Positions 34,413 to 48,005 are shown, numbered from the stretch's first letter. The stretch: 64,000 bases of DNA from Boletus sp. NGJ (GCA_019096195.1 JAGTXK010000055.1:124001-188000), one strand, 5' to 3'. Made by a program: numbers and translations. The notes: generated by a model from the sequence alone, not told the origin.

Positions 34413-36415
34413 GGTATTGGTAGCAGTGGGTATGTCCGAGGGCAGCAGAAACTGGGAATTATGTCGTACGGGGTCTCAGTGAGAAATGCCCTCGTATTTA
34501 AGCTTTACCTAGTGATGTGTTTGTCCCGTGCCAATGATTGAGGTATGGAAAATGTGCCTCAGTTCCTATCTGGTGATAAGTTGCTGCCCGGCTAATGAAA
34601 GCTATGATACTCACCGCATGTCTCTCCACGAAAGCAGCAAATCTGAGAATCGGATCCGTTGATAAACTGGAAACTGAATATTTTTGCCGGCGTAAGGCGC
34701 CCGACCTTTTGCTCTCGTCCACTTCGCTGGAGTGCGAGCTCATCGCACTGTCTCGCAGCTGTCAATCAGAAGCATAGCCATTCATTTGCACCTTCCCCCA
34801 CTCCCCTCACAGACTGCAAACAAGTTCCTAGCTCCATACCATCGGCTACCATTGTAAGTTGGTCAACCACTCAGTTGGTCAGTCATGGAGTATCACGAGG
34901 GAATAACTACGCACGGTCCCGTGTTGAACGTTGGTGAGTTGAGCTTGACGTTGAGACTCCGTTCGGTGGTGACCACATATGCTCCATCTGCAAGACGCTG
35001 TGTAACATTATCACTTGACTACTCTGCCTCCGGCCATTTGCGAGCTGTGATTGGAGGATGGCTAGAAAAAAATGCAATAATCAATCCAAAACGGGGTTAG
35101 TTACCGTTCGAGTCGGGGAGGCAGCCTCCCCCTCGGGATGTCGTCTGAATCGAAGCCAAATGATGACTCACCGCAGTGTCATATATTCCGACCTGGCTGT
35201 GCTCGGCATGACCATCCTATTTGTGCCTTTTGCCACTGACTCGGATCCTTCATGCTTAAACTTTTTGGGCCTGTTCACTTGACACTGTCATTACATGTCA
35301 GCTCTCTGCCAGCTGCTCAGTAACTTGAACTTGCTCAGCCCACCCTCAAGGCCTCGCAGCTCGCTCCGCCTCAGGTTGTTCGCCCCAGTGGCCTTTCGTT
35401 CTCATTGCCACAGGTAAGGACTCAGTGCCCGTGTCACAGTAGTCACAATAGTTACGCGTAGATCAATGGCGATCAGAGAACGATCTGTGGGGCCTATCAA
35501 GACTCGGGAGCTTGATTCAGAGTAGGACCGAGATTCGCGGGTATGAAAGGAAACTATTCAAAGTGAAACGACGAGAGTGTGACAGCTGTTTTGAAAGGAA
35601 GTAAGCCGACAAGCACGCTCGTCCATTTCAATACAAAAGGCAGTAATTCCCGCTACGTAAGTAGTGGGTTTTTTTATAGGGTGCGATCTCGATTTTTTTT
35701 GGCAGAGATTTGTACGCTACATTCTTGGCTACACTGAGACTTGGATCTGGTGTCTCCTTTAGTCTAATTGGGTGTCGTTTGCCTATTCCCGCTATACATC
35801 TCGTGATCTTTTGGATGTCAGATCCTTTTTTGTCTTCAAGTTGTTCGTCATCTTAGATTTATACTAATCAGTATCTATCATAATCTATGGGCGAATTCAT
35901 AGCAAGATGGCATATGAGGAGGAAGAACAAATCTGATGTTTCACTGCAGTGTTATTGCCTTTTCCATACACACTGCGAAAGACCAACAACAAACCATACT
36001 TGCGCCGCTCATTCCAAACGGGAGGAAACGTGCATGATGTGACATTACATAAGATTCGCGTGACTTGGTCATGTGTCTACACTCAAAGCTCCCGACAATT
36101 AACCTTGCAAGCAAGGTAATATCGGACATTTGTGTGCGATTGCGCAAGCTGTAGCGTGCGACAACTGTGCTGTGGGCCAGGGAAGACTCTTCTATCGGAC
36201 GACACCACTATTGAACCTTCTTCACTTTTCCGCGGTTTTGAGCGATTGTCGAGAGGATCTCTCTTAGATCTCGGTGTGCTCCAGTGGCGGCTTGTCCAAA
36301 ACGTAGCGGGCTTGCCATGGATGCTGGCGAGTCGTGTTATCCAAAACAAAAGGAAACGAACGCAAACGGAGGGCTGCCAGATGGATTCCATGTATCTTTT
36401 TGAATCAAAGGCCGG
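34413..36415. other. 2 kb intergenic region, nothing recognised
   Basis: A/T-richer DNA between the P450 start and the tail of the broken HET gene. Short frames occur on both strands but none has recognisable content or splice-supported continuation. The left part should hold the P450 promoter. Eroded sequence beyond the HET copy may account for the right end. Confidence 0.4.
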
Positions 36416-39400
36416 TCATTCCGGCTCGGAGAAGTTCGACGTCCAAGTCTTAAACCTATCCAGTTGGTTTGTAATATACGTTTCGGAAAGCAATGCGAAA
36501 TGCAACATGCAATGGTCAAATTTGAGATCACGAAGAATAGACAGACTCGGGACCCGAGGACCGAGCAATAGTGTGCCAAAGGGTTGCCTCAGCTGCCTGA
36601 GACGCGTAAAAAGCCGTAATGCTCTGTTAAGCTTTGTCGTATGAAGGGGATGCAGTGTGCGATGACAAAGGAGACAGCACATCAGAGTCTCCATCCCCGC
36701 TATCCCCATCAAGCGAACTTAGCAGTTCCGCCTCATCCTCATCTACAATCGGATCCTTGGAAGGAAGAGCAGGATCGAGAAGGCACTGGAGCCATGGATA
36801 CACGAGCACTAAATTCTTCAGGTTGGATAAGTCCTCCGTCGTCTTGATCTCGACATTCCCGAGTGCGGATGTCACGGCACTATAAACACACTGAGAATCG
36901 CCGCTCGAGACGGAGAGTCCTCTCAGCGGAAACGTAATGCAAGATAAGCTCAGGCGACGACTGACGAGACGGGGCGATGGGAGAACGATGACTTGATCGT
37001 ATAGCCGAGTTGAGATATGACGATGCCCGTAGTTCCGTGACCAACACGTCCATCTTGTCATCTTCGATTAGTGACGGGATATAGGATGATGCTGGCTCGC
37101 GATATACGCAGGAAGACAGCGGTTATAGTCGGACGCCTTCCCCGTCCAGGCTAGAATCGTAACATCACCTGACCGAGTCAACACCTCTTGTAGGAGGCGA
37201 CCCAGAGCGCGTTGTTGGCCCTCGCCATACGTGACCAGGATGGAGACATCAAAGATATTGAAGAGCGAGTAGGCTATATCCTCTTGTTTTGTAGAGACGC
37301 GCGTCGAGGGAAGGCAGAGTTTCTGTCGTACATTCTCTGATCCGTGTTGAAGAGAGAGCAGAACTTGTGCATCAACACCATTCGCGGCCCCCATCTCGCC
37401 CATGATTGCAGATGACTCCTTGTGGTTATATGCACTCTCCTGAGGAAGATATGGCTTCCAATCTTCGGTGTAGAAGCGGATGACCCAGGATGCAAAGAAC
37501 TCTTGCAACGTCCATGCACGGGTGTTCCAAAAATACCTCTCGAGCGCACCCAGCTCCGGGTCAGATCGTACACCCTTTAGGTGAACAATGGTGAGCGCGG
37601 CTGCGTGGTACCATCGAAACATCGAGGTCAGGGATTCTTGGAGCACCGAACTGTTTGTTTTGTTGATACAACATGTATCGGACCATGCCCAGCGCAACCT
37701 TGGCCTCCCGCGCCGTCGCACAGAACATCATCAACTTCAGGACTTGTGGGTGATGCTGCTAATTCGTGTAATGGTTCATGAAGGACATCGTAGAAAAGCG
37801 GTTCTGCTCCCTCCCAAGCATGGGAGAATGTGGCATATTGGAAATATTTCCGAACGGTCTGCGTGATGCGAGACTTGTCGATCCCTGTCGTGATGGATGC
37901 AACAAGCTCCTTGAATGTTGTATCACCTTCGAATTCATCCAAACGCTCGTGCTTGTCACACAGATTGATTTTTGCATTGTCAGGTGATGCTTCCATTGTG
38001 AGTTGGAAAATATTACCTGGAGTAACAGGATCCAGAGATTGTTCAAGGTTCAGAAGCATATCTTTGTATGCCTTGATTGCTTCATCATAACGACGAGCGC
38101 CAAGCAGTGCCGCATGCTTTCTTTCGTGGCCACGTGGACACGATGGGTTGAGTTTGATCGCCTGAGATCACGTTGATCGATCGCTCTGGTGTAAATCAGG
38201 ATACGTACCGCATCAGCATCCTCCAGCGAATCTTGCCATGATCCAATCGCAGCTCGTGCTTTGCTTCGTTTGGTCAAAAGATCTGTCGATAAAGAATCGA
38301 GGGCCAGTGCTATAGTGTATTGGACAACAGCATCTTTGTATAAAGCGGAATCCACAGAGACATCTCCACGTTGCTCTAATGTCTTGAGACTACGCATTTT
38401 GAAGTCTGATGTCCAATGTCAGAGGACACTGAGGGCCATGAAAGAGGTAGCGAATCCTCACCAGCAACCCACTCAGTTTCATCCATAGACATCACGTCGA
38501 CGTTCATTGTTGTGTGGAAAGAATCTGTCGCGTCGCTGCGTCGTTGTCGGAACACCTCACCGAGTCCCGACTGTGGTTTCTCATCATGGTTACCCGTGAC
38601 CTCTCCTAGCTCGCTCTGGAACTGTAGGAAACACTTGATTGCCTCCGAAACACGACCGTCCTCTTCAAGAATATCACTGATCGTCTGGCAGATGATAAAG
38701 TTTATAAGCTTGAACTGATCCGAAAAGACTGTCAACGTCCGGCTTCAGATTATCATCTAGAGCATACCTTAGCGGCGGCACTCGATACTTCGCTCACTGA
38801 GCTACGAGTCAACATTATGTGCGCCCACTTGGTTAGGAAGGTGTTCGGGGTGGAGGGACTGAGTAGCAATGCAGCAGAGTAGGCTGCAACCGCTTCATCT
38901 TCTTCCTCTGCACTCGATGCCTCGTCTCCAATTATTTTCAGCGTTGATTCACAGTCGTTCTTGAACTCTGATGGTAAAATTTGAATGCATTCTCCGCATA
39001 CGCGACCCCAAAACTCACCAGCAAGCCAGTTCATTATCAGCGTGTTGGCTCTCACCTCGTCGCCTATGGTATTGGTGATCTCGGAGAGACATATCGCTGC
39101 TTTGATTATGCGGTCCTCGGCATACAGGGCTTCGCATTTATGTTTTTGCTCGTGCGCATGAAGGATCTGGAGGAGGTTATCGGCTGTGTGTTGGGAATGG
39201 GCGTGCTGGTCGCGGAGTTGCTGGACGGTTTTTTCGAGATGGGCGATTTTGGTGTCTAAAGACGGGAATGTCAATGAACGCGCGTCGGGGTGGCGATGGA
39301 CGCACTCGAGTTCATCTCCTGTGCACGAAGCAACTCGTTTAGGCTATCCGCTCTACGTTTGGAGTTGGAGAGCTGGTCACGGAGTTGCTGGACGGTTTCT

Positions 39401-40642
39401 TCGAGACGCGCAATTTTATCTAATGAACCTGGATGTCAACGACACGCGAATTCGCGTGCTAATAAAACACACTTGGGCTTTTGATTACCTCTCCGGGACC
39501 GGCCTTTTCCAACCCCATGCGCTGCCGGGTCCGCTCATGATAAGGAAACTGTCTCATGTAGCGGGATTATGATGTAAATGCACTTACAGGGTCAGAGCAG
39601 TAGGATGAAGGAATGACATCCCGGAGACTGCGGAGCGTGATTGTAGACGAGGTAGTATAACATCCGCCCATCACAAGAACATTGTTTGTTGAGAGAGCCA
39701 TCGACTCGATGCGATCAGTATCCATGACAATAGACCCGATGTGCTCGTGCGTCGTAGTGTCCCACAACGAGACTGATGGGTATGCGGGAGCTGCGATGAA
39801 TGTGTCATTGCTCGCTAGGGCGATGCACTTGGAGGTGTAACCAGAGCTGGCGTGGATGGGCCATTTAGAGCGCGTCGTGCCTGTGGACACGTCGAGACAG
39901 ACGATGTTTCCGTCATTAGACAAACCAAAAAGTTGCTTGCTATCGCTGGTCCAAGTGAGGGATCGATTGATCGACTCGCTGGCCTGGTTGTTGACGTCAA
40001 CGAGAGCGCTGCCTTGCTGACTATCGTAGATTCCGAACGCGACGTGACCAACTACTAGCAGTGGCAATGAGGCGTCCGTCGGGTGAGAATCTGACCATGA
40101 AAACGGCGCCGTTGTGTTGCAGGGGACCGAGCAGTCGCTGGCCAATCGAGAGCGACCAGACGCAAGCAGTCTTGTCATTTGATCCAGTCGCAATTCTCGT
40201 TCCATCTGGAGAGATATCGACTGCATACACCCAGTTCTTGTGTCCTGCGAATGCGATTACCTTTTCGTAGCTCACCGCATTCCATACTATCACCAAGCCT
40301 TCTGTCGTCCCACTGACGACCCACTTTCCATCTCGTGAGACCGCGACGTCCATAACCTCACCCCCCGCATCCATCGTCCCCACCAACGCGCCATCCACCA
40401 CGCGCCAACATCGAATCGTTCCTCCCGTGCTACCCACAAAGTGCTTCCCATCAGCAAAAAAGGCGACTGAGCTTATATTCCCCTTGATCTCGATCAGTTT
40501 AGCTTGCTGTTTGTATTCGGTGCTGAAGGGGTAGGGACTGTCTTCACTCGACTCTTGTCAGTATCACACTCTCGAATGCCGCTCGCCCAGGTACTCACTC
40601 TTTATTGACTGCTGGCTTATCCTCGATGACATACTCGGCCAT
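36416..40642 (-). pseudogene. broken WD40-TPR-HET gene, inverted paralogue
   Basis: Read on the minus strand, this repeats the whole plan of the intact gene at 59571. It has a start at 40642, a short first exon, WD40 blades (WVVSGTTEGLVIVWN, VYAVDISPDGTRIATGSND), coiled-coil exons (KIAHLEKTVQQLRDQHAHS), TPR helices (DEAVAAYSAALLLSPSTPN, YTIALALDSLSTDLLTKRS) and a HET domain (FSHAWEGAEP, WAWSDTCCINKTNSSVLQE, FWNTRAWTLQEFFAS). Introns fall at matching places. The frame is interrupted at least three times, including within the propeller and the HET domain, so it is called broken. Small assembly errors cannot be excluded, because most of the coding sequence is well kept. The left boundary is approximate: an alternative C-terminal piece ends at 36416. 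Confidence 0.8.
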
Positions 40643-41586
40643 GTATCAGAGCGTTGGAAGGGAGGATGCACAGTCATCTACGGGCGGTACGCCATTAATA
40701 TTGTCGCCACGCATACACGTCTCTCCTTATCGATATACATCAGTTCACACACCTATGATCATCTCTGGGCGCTAAGAGGTGCTTCTATAACTTCGCTGTA
40801 GCCAATGCCTCGTACTTGTTTCGCAACAGTCGCTTGGCCAACGATTGGGTCTCTCCTCATATAAGCCCAACGTCACCTACGTCAGGCGAGCAGTATAGCC
40901 CGTCGAACACACCCGGCGAGTATAGGTACACCGCGAGGACCCGCTCGATCTGGCCCAACGATGCAACAGCAGTGAGTACCGTAGAACGTCTGTCTGGGCC
41001 TCCAACGCTCAGGGAACGCAACGTTTAGGGTGAATTGTTTTCGGTCGATATACAGCAATTCCGTGTGGATGCACGTACTGTCATAGTTGGCACCTTGAAG
41101 CAAACTGAGGAAAGATGGAGTCGATATCAGCGTTTTTGGAAAACGGATTGGTACCCAAACTTTTATCGTCAAGAGGTGTCTAGCCTGTATCGCAAATATT
41201 CGCAAATATGACACGGTATCAAGAGTGTTGGTGCAGCGGTACGACATAGACTGGTGACTAGCCTAGGTTGATAGCCTGGGACGTCAACGGAGATGCCCAT
41301 CAAAGAATCAGAGGCTAGTTTCCATATCCAAATCAACCCAATGACGGTTTCCGAATGTTGTCGCTCTCAGACCACATAAGACCAAAAATCCTCGAAAAAA
41401 AAAAAGAATAGCAGAAAAGTAAAGAAAGATATACGATGACCAGTGAGCGAGGGTGTGCGAACAAAGATCTACATGCATGAAAAAGGCCACGGAGTTCCTC
41501 ATTACCACAAGCCCCGCCATCGTCCATGCTCCCACCTTCCACCAACCATCGTTCTCTGAACCGCCCACCAACGTTCACACCGCTCG
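40643..41586. other. intergenic, nothing recognised
   Basis: About 940 bases between the start of the broken HET gene and the 3' end of the deubiquitinase. It includes a 12-base A run around 41396-41407. No coding frame or RNA is supportable. Confidence 0.4.
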
Positions 41587-44408
41587 TCAACTCCGCACAC
41601 CCGTACCGACACGCCGGTAGAACAACAGATACGCACATCGATCGTCCCGCTCCGGAGTCCCAAACACGTCCTCGGCTCTCACGTCCGACACGAACTCGTC
41701 GTCTATACGTATCCATCCTTCGCGTGGCTTCATCGTCGGTCCCGTACCCATCGTATTATCGATGTTGGGATGCAGCACGTCGAGGGTGTAGTGCCCTCCC
41801 GAGGCTGAAAGCCCGTGGTGGTACAGCACTATGCATCATAAAGGCTCAGCGTCGTGATACCAAAGCTGGAGAGCGGTGCTTACCACCAAAGAGCTTGTAC
41901 CGCGTCCCATGGAGTTTCTTGCCGGTAGCCATTACTTCTACACGCAAGAAAAATGTTACATTCATGGAGACTGGACGTCAAAAAGATGCCTACCGCTGGG
42001 AATGTCCAACTCGGATGTAAACGACACTTGCTTGCCGACTTTGCCTACGCCGCCTGCACTCGCATCGTACAAGAACCGCTTGAGATGGAGGATGAGAATC
42101 GGAGGGAGTGCGTCAATGTGTACCGTTTGTGTCGCGTCCAAAGTCGCGCCAGGTCTAGTGACCGAAGTGACTTGTACCGATTGCGGCGACGAAATGTATG
42201 CGAGGGCATCTTTGATCGTGTGGATTTGTTCGCGCTGCAAAAATCAGATGAGTCCATGCAAAGACAGGGCTCCAGGAGTAGGGAAACGAGCCTGGATGTC
42301 TAATCGCAGCGAACGCCAGTCTTCGAACAGAACCGAGTCTTTTTGGTGAGGCACGTGGAGTGTCGAGCGGAATTTCCCGCCAAACATGCGAGTGATCGGT
42401 GAGTCGGTTGACTTGGCCTGTAGGTTTGTTTTCGTGTCCGTGAACGACTGATTTGCCTCGTTGTGAACAACTTACCGTGCGTGTAATAGCCGTTCGATTG
42501 CGCTTACCGACTTCGAGCCACGGTCCATCCTCCTGGGCCGCGTGGCCATTTTGTGTCTCAGTATGCAATTCTGTTTTGGAAGTGAGCGAGGAGGAGATGG
42601 AGAGGAACTCTTCTTCCAATGTGTCCAAGTAAAAGCCCAAAAATTCCTCCGCATCCTCTTGGTGGCCGCCCTGAAAGGTGTTAAGTGAAGGGACATGGGG
42701 GTCGATTATACTAACTTACTCGCATGTGATCAAATCGCTTCTTTTCCTTGAGTGCATCGTAGACGCAGGTGGGAATAAAAGAGTTTATCAGGTTGTCTTC
42801 CTCGTCGCTATGGCCATAGTTTGTGCGGTCAACAGCTTTGCCCTTTCCCTCTGGAGCTGGTTTTGTCTTGGGAATAAATTCCTGGAGGAACCTAACCGTC
42901 GCATCGACGAGGGGCGTCTTACTGTTGGAGGCGTCGTCATCACTGGGGGTATCGAGGTACTTGCCCAACTCATGGAACAACCGCCAGAATGGTGGGCAGT
43001 AGATGAGCACCTGAAGGACTGCATTTGCAAAACACAGGTTTCCAGTGTTGACGAGACCGCGAGAACGGATTTTCATGACGGGCTGTTTGGATGGACCGGA
43101 TGTAATGAGGGACAGCAACTCGTTTTTCTTGCTCGGGGAAATGGGCGACCCGGTGGACGGTGCGGAGAGAGCGGATGCAGGGATGGAGAAACCGACGATG
43201 GAAGAGGTTGGGAGGGAGTTGGGTTTTGAGGGGGACGCGGTGCGAAGGAGGGATGCCCATGATGGTTTTGGAGCTGCTGGTTTGGCTGGGACTGGGGTGG
43301 CAAGAGGTTCCGTGGTGAGTGGCTCGACCGATTGTTCCGCAGCGACAGGGACTGATTCTGGGACGATGTCTGGTTGAGGTGTGAGAACGCGATCCAGTTG
43401 TGGAGGCTCATCCGACGTGGTTTTTGTGAGCGGGTCAGCGGCAGAGAGGGAGGTATTCGTGGAGATGGGGGACGTGGGGACGGAGGTATCTGGTGCAGTG
43501 GATGTTGCGGGGGTCGTTTCGGTGTCGACCGAGGAGGGGGGGTCTATATGGTCGGGTGGTGTGGGGGTCGGGGCGCGCTCAGGGAGGACCTCGGTGGGTG
43601 GCGGAGAAGGAGGCGGAGAGGGCAGCGCGAGTGCTTTCTGGATTACGTCATCTGGGGGACGAGCGCGCGGGGATATGATGATGCCGGGCGCGGTGGAAGG
43701 ATTCGAGGGACGGTGGGACCAGATGACATACTCGGCGGACGCACTCACCATCATCTTTGAGGACGACACGATCGACGACGCGGGGGAAGAGGGCATGGAG
43801 GGGGCAGAGACAGAGGCGATGCGGGGTGAGTTGGGGGGAGACGGAGACGAGCGTGGGTGATCGACGTGGATTTCGGCCGAATCTGACTCTGGCGTGGGCA
43901 TGTAATCTGACTGGTCGGGGAGGTCAGGGAGATGATCTGCGGGGGAGAGCGGGGGGAGCATGGAGAGCTGCTTAGGGAGGGGGGACAATGGCTGCTGGGG
44001 CTGCCAAGCGGAGTGATAGGGGCTGGAGGGGTGAAGAGGGTAGCTGGGAGAGTAAGTGACGGGGGATGAGTGGTATTTCCCGTGCGGGTGATGTTGTGTG
44101 GGTTGGGCGGGATAGGGACCAGGGGAGTGCGGAGAGGGCTGTGGGTAGGAATAGTGATGGTGATGGGACTGCGGATGGTGCTGGTAGTTCTGATAACTCG
44201 GACCAGCGCGCGACGGAGGGTAGCCACGGCCCTGTGGATTGACACGCGGGGACGACGGGGGATGGGGATGGCCATTGATGGGCGGGATGGGGTATTGGTA
44301 CTGGTACGGCGCATGGCTGGGTGCGTGGTAGGGAAAGGGCGGGGGCGGAGGCGGAGGGAAGTAGGAGGAGGGACCGGGATGTGCGTATGTGGGCTGTGGT
44401 GCTGCCAT
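41587..44408 (-). CDS. UBP3: USP10/Ubp3-type ubiquitin carboxyl-terminal hydrolase
   Basis: Minus-strand exons 42720-44408, 42476-42670, 42292-42417, 41994-42234, 41884-41937 and 41587-41828 give 848 residues. Ubp3/USP10 removes ubiquitin from cytosolic proteins; known roles of the family include ribosome and ribophagy control and trafficking. The first 440 residues are a Pro/Ser/Tyr/His-rich disordered region. The catalytic domain starts at RSRGLVNTGNLCFANAVLQ (nucleophile about Cys459). It continues with GGHQEDAEEFLGFYLDTLEE, LPPILILHLKRFLYD and the His box YHHGLSASGGHYTLDV (about His781), and ends with CAYLLFYRR. The VGKRNRT and MFGGKFRSTL blocks between them match the family. The intron at 42235-42291 has a GC donor; no GT choice keeps DIQ/REQIHTIKDAL in frame. 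The start is the first ATG in frame. It is divergent from the coiled-coil gene. Confidence 0.93.
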
Positions 44409-44627
44409 GGTCGCGGTGCGGAACGGCGAGGAAAGGGCGCTGGTCGACGAGAGAGACGGCGAGGACGACAGCCCGCACACGAGCAATTAAAAATTTTATA
44501 CCTCGCAGCTGCACGCGCTCAAGTCAATCATCTTGTTTGCATCAGTTTGGCGTAACCCTAACCTTAGCTTTACACTTGCCTAATCAGTACACGTCCTTCG
44601 ACACGTCTCCGCGTCCTGCTTCTCCTC
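44409..44627. promoter_or_regulatory. 219 nt divergent promoter
   Basis: Only 219 nt separate the deubiquitinase start (minus) from the coiled-coil start (plus), so both genes share this region. A TTAAAAATTTTATA stretch at 44487-44500 could serve as a TATA-like element in either direction. Confidence 0.5.
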
Positions 44628-47600
44628 ATGAGTCCTGGTAGCGACGACCACCCCCTCCTCCTCGAGCTCACAAGTCTCCGCCAGACTGCAGCTCGTTTTC
44701 AGGTGCGTATTTATTGCCCCGAACACGACACACTCGCCGATCTTCCAAACTAGCATGAGGCGCACGCGGCAGCCATCAAGCTGCAGCGTCACTCGCTCGA
44801 TTTATCGTCTCTCCACGACTACACCGCGACTCTCGAACAGGAGAACGCCCGTTTCACCCACGAGCTCGGAATCCTCCGGGCACACCCCGACGTACCACCC
44901 CACCCTGCCGAGGCGCAGGTACACGAACTCTCCCTCGCCCTCCGACGCGTCTCCGACAAGATTGCCCTCACAGAGAACACCCTCCTCGAGCGCACCTCAG
45001 AACTGATAGATGCACGTAGCGAGCTTGTCAGAGCGAGACATACCACCGATGGCGCGTACGAACTCGCTGCCCGCATGCGCGCTCGCGAAGAGGCCAGCAA
45101 AGCACGCGAACGCGAGCTCAAATTCCAGGCCTACGCTTCAGAAGAAGAGCGCAAGATGGTCGACCTCGTCGTACAAGAGTATGCAGACCTCGTCCGCAAC
45201 CTCGAGGGCCGCAAGTCCGTCAATAATACCCCTTCCATCTCGGATGGATCCGCTTCCACAATCACTCTCGTCGACAACCTCCAAGACGGCAAGTCCACTC
45301 TTCACAGAATGCTAACAGCGTTCGACACAGAGTCGGAACAGCTTCACGTCGCTATCGCGGAGCTCAACGCCAAAGTATCAGATCTCCAGATGACTTTGGA
45401 TGCAGAACGCGTTACTGCCTCCCATGACCGCACATTGCTCTCACAAACCAAGACGGAACTCGATAAACTTAACCTAGAAGATCAGACCGCAGCCAAGATG
45501 GTCACTCGTTACATGTTCGTTCCTACCGCCCACGCCCCCATGTCTGCTCATGAATCCTTGTAGGAATTTCTCACAAGCTTCTATCAATGCTCTACAACAA
45601 CAAATTACAACGCTCAAATCGCGATATGCCTCGACGATTGGCACGCTCGAACTCCAACTGTCTATAGCAGAATCTCAACTTGCATCCGAGCGTACACGCA
45701 CTGCACGCCTCCAAGATGCCCTCGACGAACTTTGCGAAGATCTCGCACGTGAATCGTACGGAAGACGGAGAGAAGTCGCTCTGCGACTTGCTTTGCTTTC
45801 AAGAGAAGAAGGCGTTGCAGAATTCATGCAACGCTGGGCCAGGAGAGCAAGGGAGTTGTATGCGCGATGTTACAGCTCAGCCCAACCACCCACCGTGCAC
45901 GTTTCATCTGAGGACGCTGTCCAAGAGGCATTTCATCGTGTGATTAGTGACGCAGAGTCTCTTTTATCAACCTTAGACGATGATGTGCAAGTTTCCGACA
46001 CAACTCATACGTCGGGCTCGCTGGCGAGAATGACACTGGCAAGGGAGGCTGTAGTGGCCCTGAGGAGCGAACTACAAGACGAAGTACAGAAGCGTGTGGA
46101 AGCTGTCCGGAAAAGCGCGCGCTCTCTTCCAAATGGTCACCTGGATGAAGCCACATCCAGGATCGAGAACCTTTCATCGCCCCTCTACGATGGATCCCCA
46201 GATCATCTACTGCTCACACCAAACGGAAATGCAGAACCCCAGCACCAGGTACCACCTGTATCGTCGCCTTCACCCCAAGATGTGGACTCGCCTGTGTCGA
46301 TGGTCGGTGCCTCAGAGGAATCGATGGATGATCCTTTCGTAGTCCCTGCAGCCATCTCTCCTCCGATTGCCAAAATAATGGATCATACGATTGTAGAGGC
46401 AGATATACATTCCTTACCCTCACCGTCCGTACAAGAAAGTTTTTCAACTTCAACCACACTCACGCTCCTCGTTGATGAGGAGCCCAAGGCTGCTCAACCC
46501 CATTCGCCAGCTGTGTCTGTGCTAGACATTCAGCAGGCTCTCCAGCCCTCCCACACAGAAGAACCCTCGACAACAGACGTGGTGCCGATCCATGAATTGC
46601 CGAACGATATCTCTGTCTCATCCCCTTTAGAAACTAACCAGAATGTGCAAGTCTACGGTGAGGATGGCCCATCCATATCCTCTACATCGATATCCACCCC
46701 CATGCCCGTAGTTCAGAATACGCAAGTCCTCGCTGAGGATGATACCCGCATTCCCTCGACGTCGATATCCACCTCGACCCCAGTTGTATCTCGTGCTGCA
46801 TTGATTCTACCTTCTCCATCCAATTCTCAACCTACACTGCTCTCCGAACTTGGGGCTACGAAACATCGCTACGATACCCTCCAACGCGCCTTTCGTGACT
46901 GCTCCATTGCGCTCAAAGAACTCAAGCGCACCCTCGCCTCTTCCTCGCCTTCGTCACACATCCAGTCAAAGCTCCGTCAGCACCTCGAGACGGCGCTCGC
47001 GCGGATCGACGACTACGCTGAGGACGCGCGGGTGGAGCTCGAGATCCGCGTTACTGACGAGGAGCTCACCGCGAGTGGATTCGAAACGGTACTATCCGTG
47101 CCCGGCGCGTTGGTGGACGCGGACGAACGTGCCGAGGTGGAGGCGACCGCGAGAGAGTTCGTGGATGGGATGGAAGAAGGCGTGGCGAAGGCGTTGGAGA
47201 AGTTTGGGAGGAAGTTGGAGGATGTGCAGCATGATGTGGCGGTTGTGAAGCGGGCTGTACATGGACTGGCGATGTCTGAGGAGGAGGGTGCGGAACGGCA
47301 TGGTGAGGCTGTCGATGGTAGCAAGGACGCTGGGGCGAGGGCGGGATGGACAGCCTGGACGGCTGGCTTGTTGGGGACGAATGCGACGCCTTCGCGCTCG
47401 CCGACGCCAGTGCAAACATTTGGCGCGGTGATGACATCGCCGCGCCTGCGCCATGCCGCGTCGCTCAAGCAATTGCACGCGCAAACCTCCATACACGAGA
47501 ACCCCGACCGCGGGCCACTGGCAGGACTGAACCTCCGCATTCCGATGCCCACGCCCTCACATTCGCCTTTTGTGCCTCTCGGTCTCGGACGTGCGATGGA

Positions 47601-47835
47601 GGGACCGACGCGTCCGAGGACGCTATCGACGATGTACGCCATAGGTGGGCTACGCTCGTCTTCGGTGGTCGGGTTTGGTGTTGGATTGGGCGGGTCACCG
47701 TCGCCTGCGCGGACGCGAGGTGTGGCTGGACGATTAGAAGGAGAGCTGGGATTGGGAGAGGCGAGAGGCGAGAATGTCGATGGTACCCGGGGGACGAACG
47801 ACGGGGAGCTGCATGATTTGGGTGGAGTGGAGTGA
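44628..47835 (+). CDS. large coiled-coil protein of unknown function
   Basis: Exons 44628-44702, 44754-45514 and 45564-47835 give 1035 residues. The first 500 residues are long amphipathic helices with heptad character, for example LLLELTSLRQTAARFQ, YTATLEQENARFTHELG, ERTSELIDARSELVRA and KTELDKLNLEDQT. They are followed by a Ser/Pro/Thr-rich linker (about 500-700), a second helical block (KHRYDTLQRAFRDC, LRQHLETALARIDDYAED) and a low-complexity tail with SPSPARTRG. This layout suits a scaffold or a cytoskeletal/organelle tether. No enzymatic domain or membrane segment is visible, and the protein is not recognised by name. All junctions are in phase and the TGA is clear. Confidence 0.82.
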
Positions 47836-48005
47836 TAACTTAGATGGATGGACTGCGTGGGTGCGGGTTCGGTTTCTTGGATATGCTATGCGATGTAATT
47901 TACATGCACCCGTTCGTTCGCTCTCAAAGTACATAGATCTCTCCTTCAAAGTTCATCTGCATCAGGTCGAACGTGTTCGATCACGTGGCACATCTCTTCC
48001 TCTAT

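Noticed and set aside
43374-44555. Several plus-strand frames opposite the deubiquitinase N-terminus
   Set aside because: Gly/Arg-rich shadows of the Pro/Ser-rich coding strand.
47013-47698. Long minus-strand frames over the coiled-coil gene's 3' part
   Set aside because: Ser/Ala/Thr-rich antisense shadows of a phase-supported exon.
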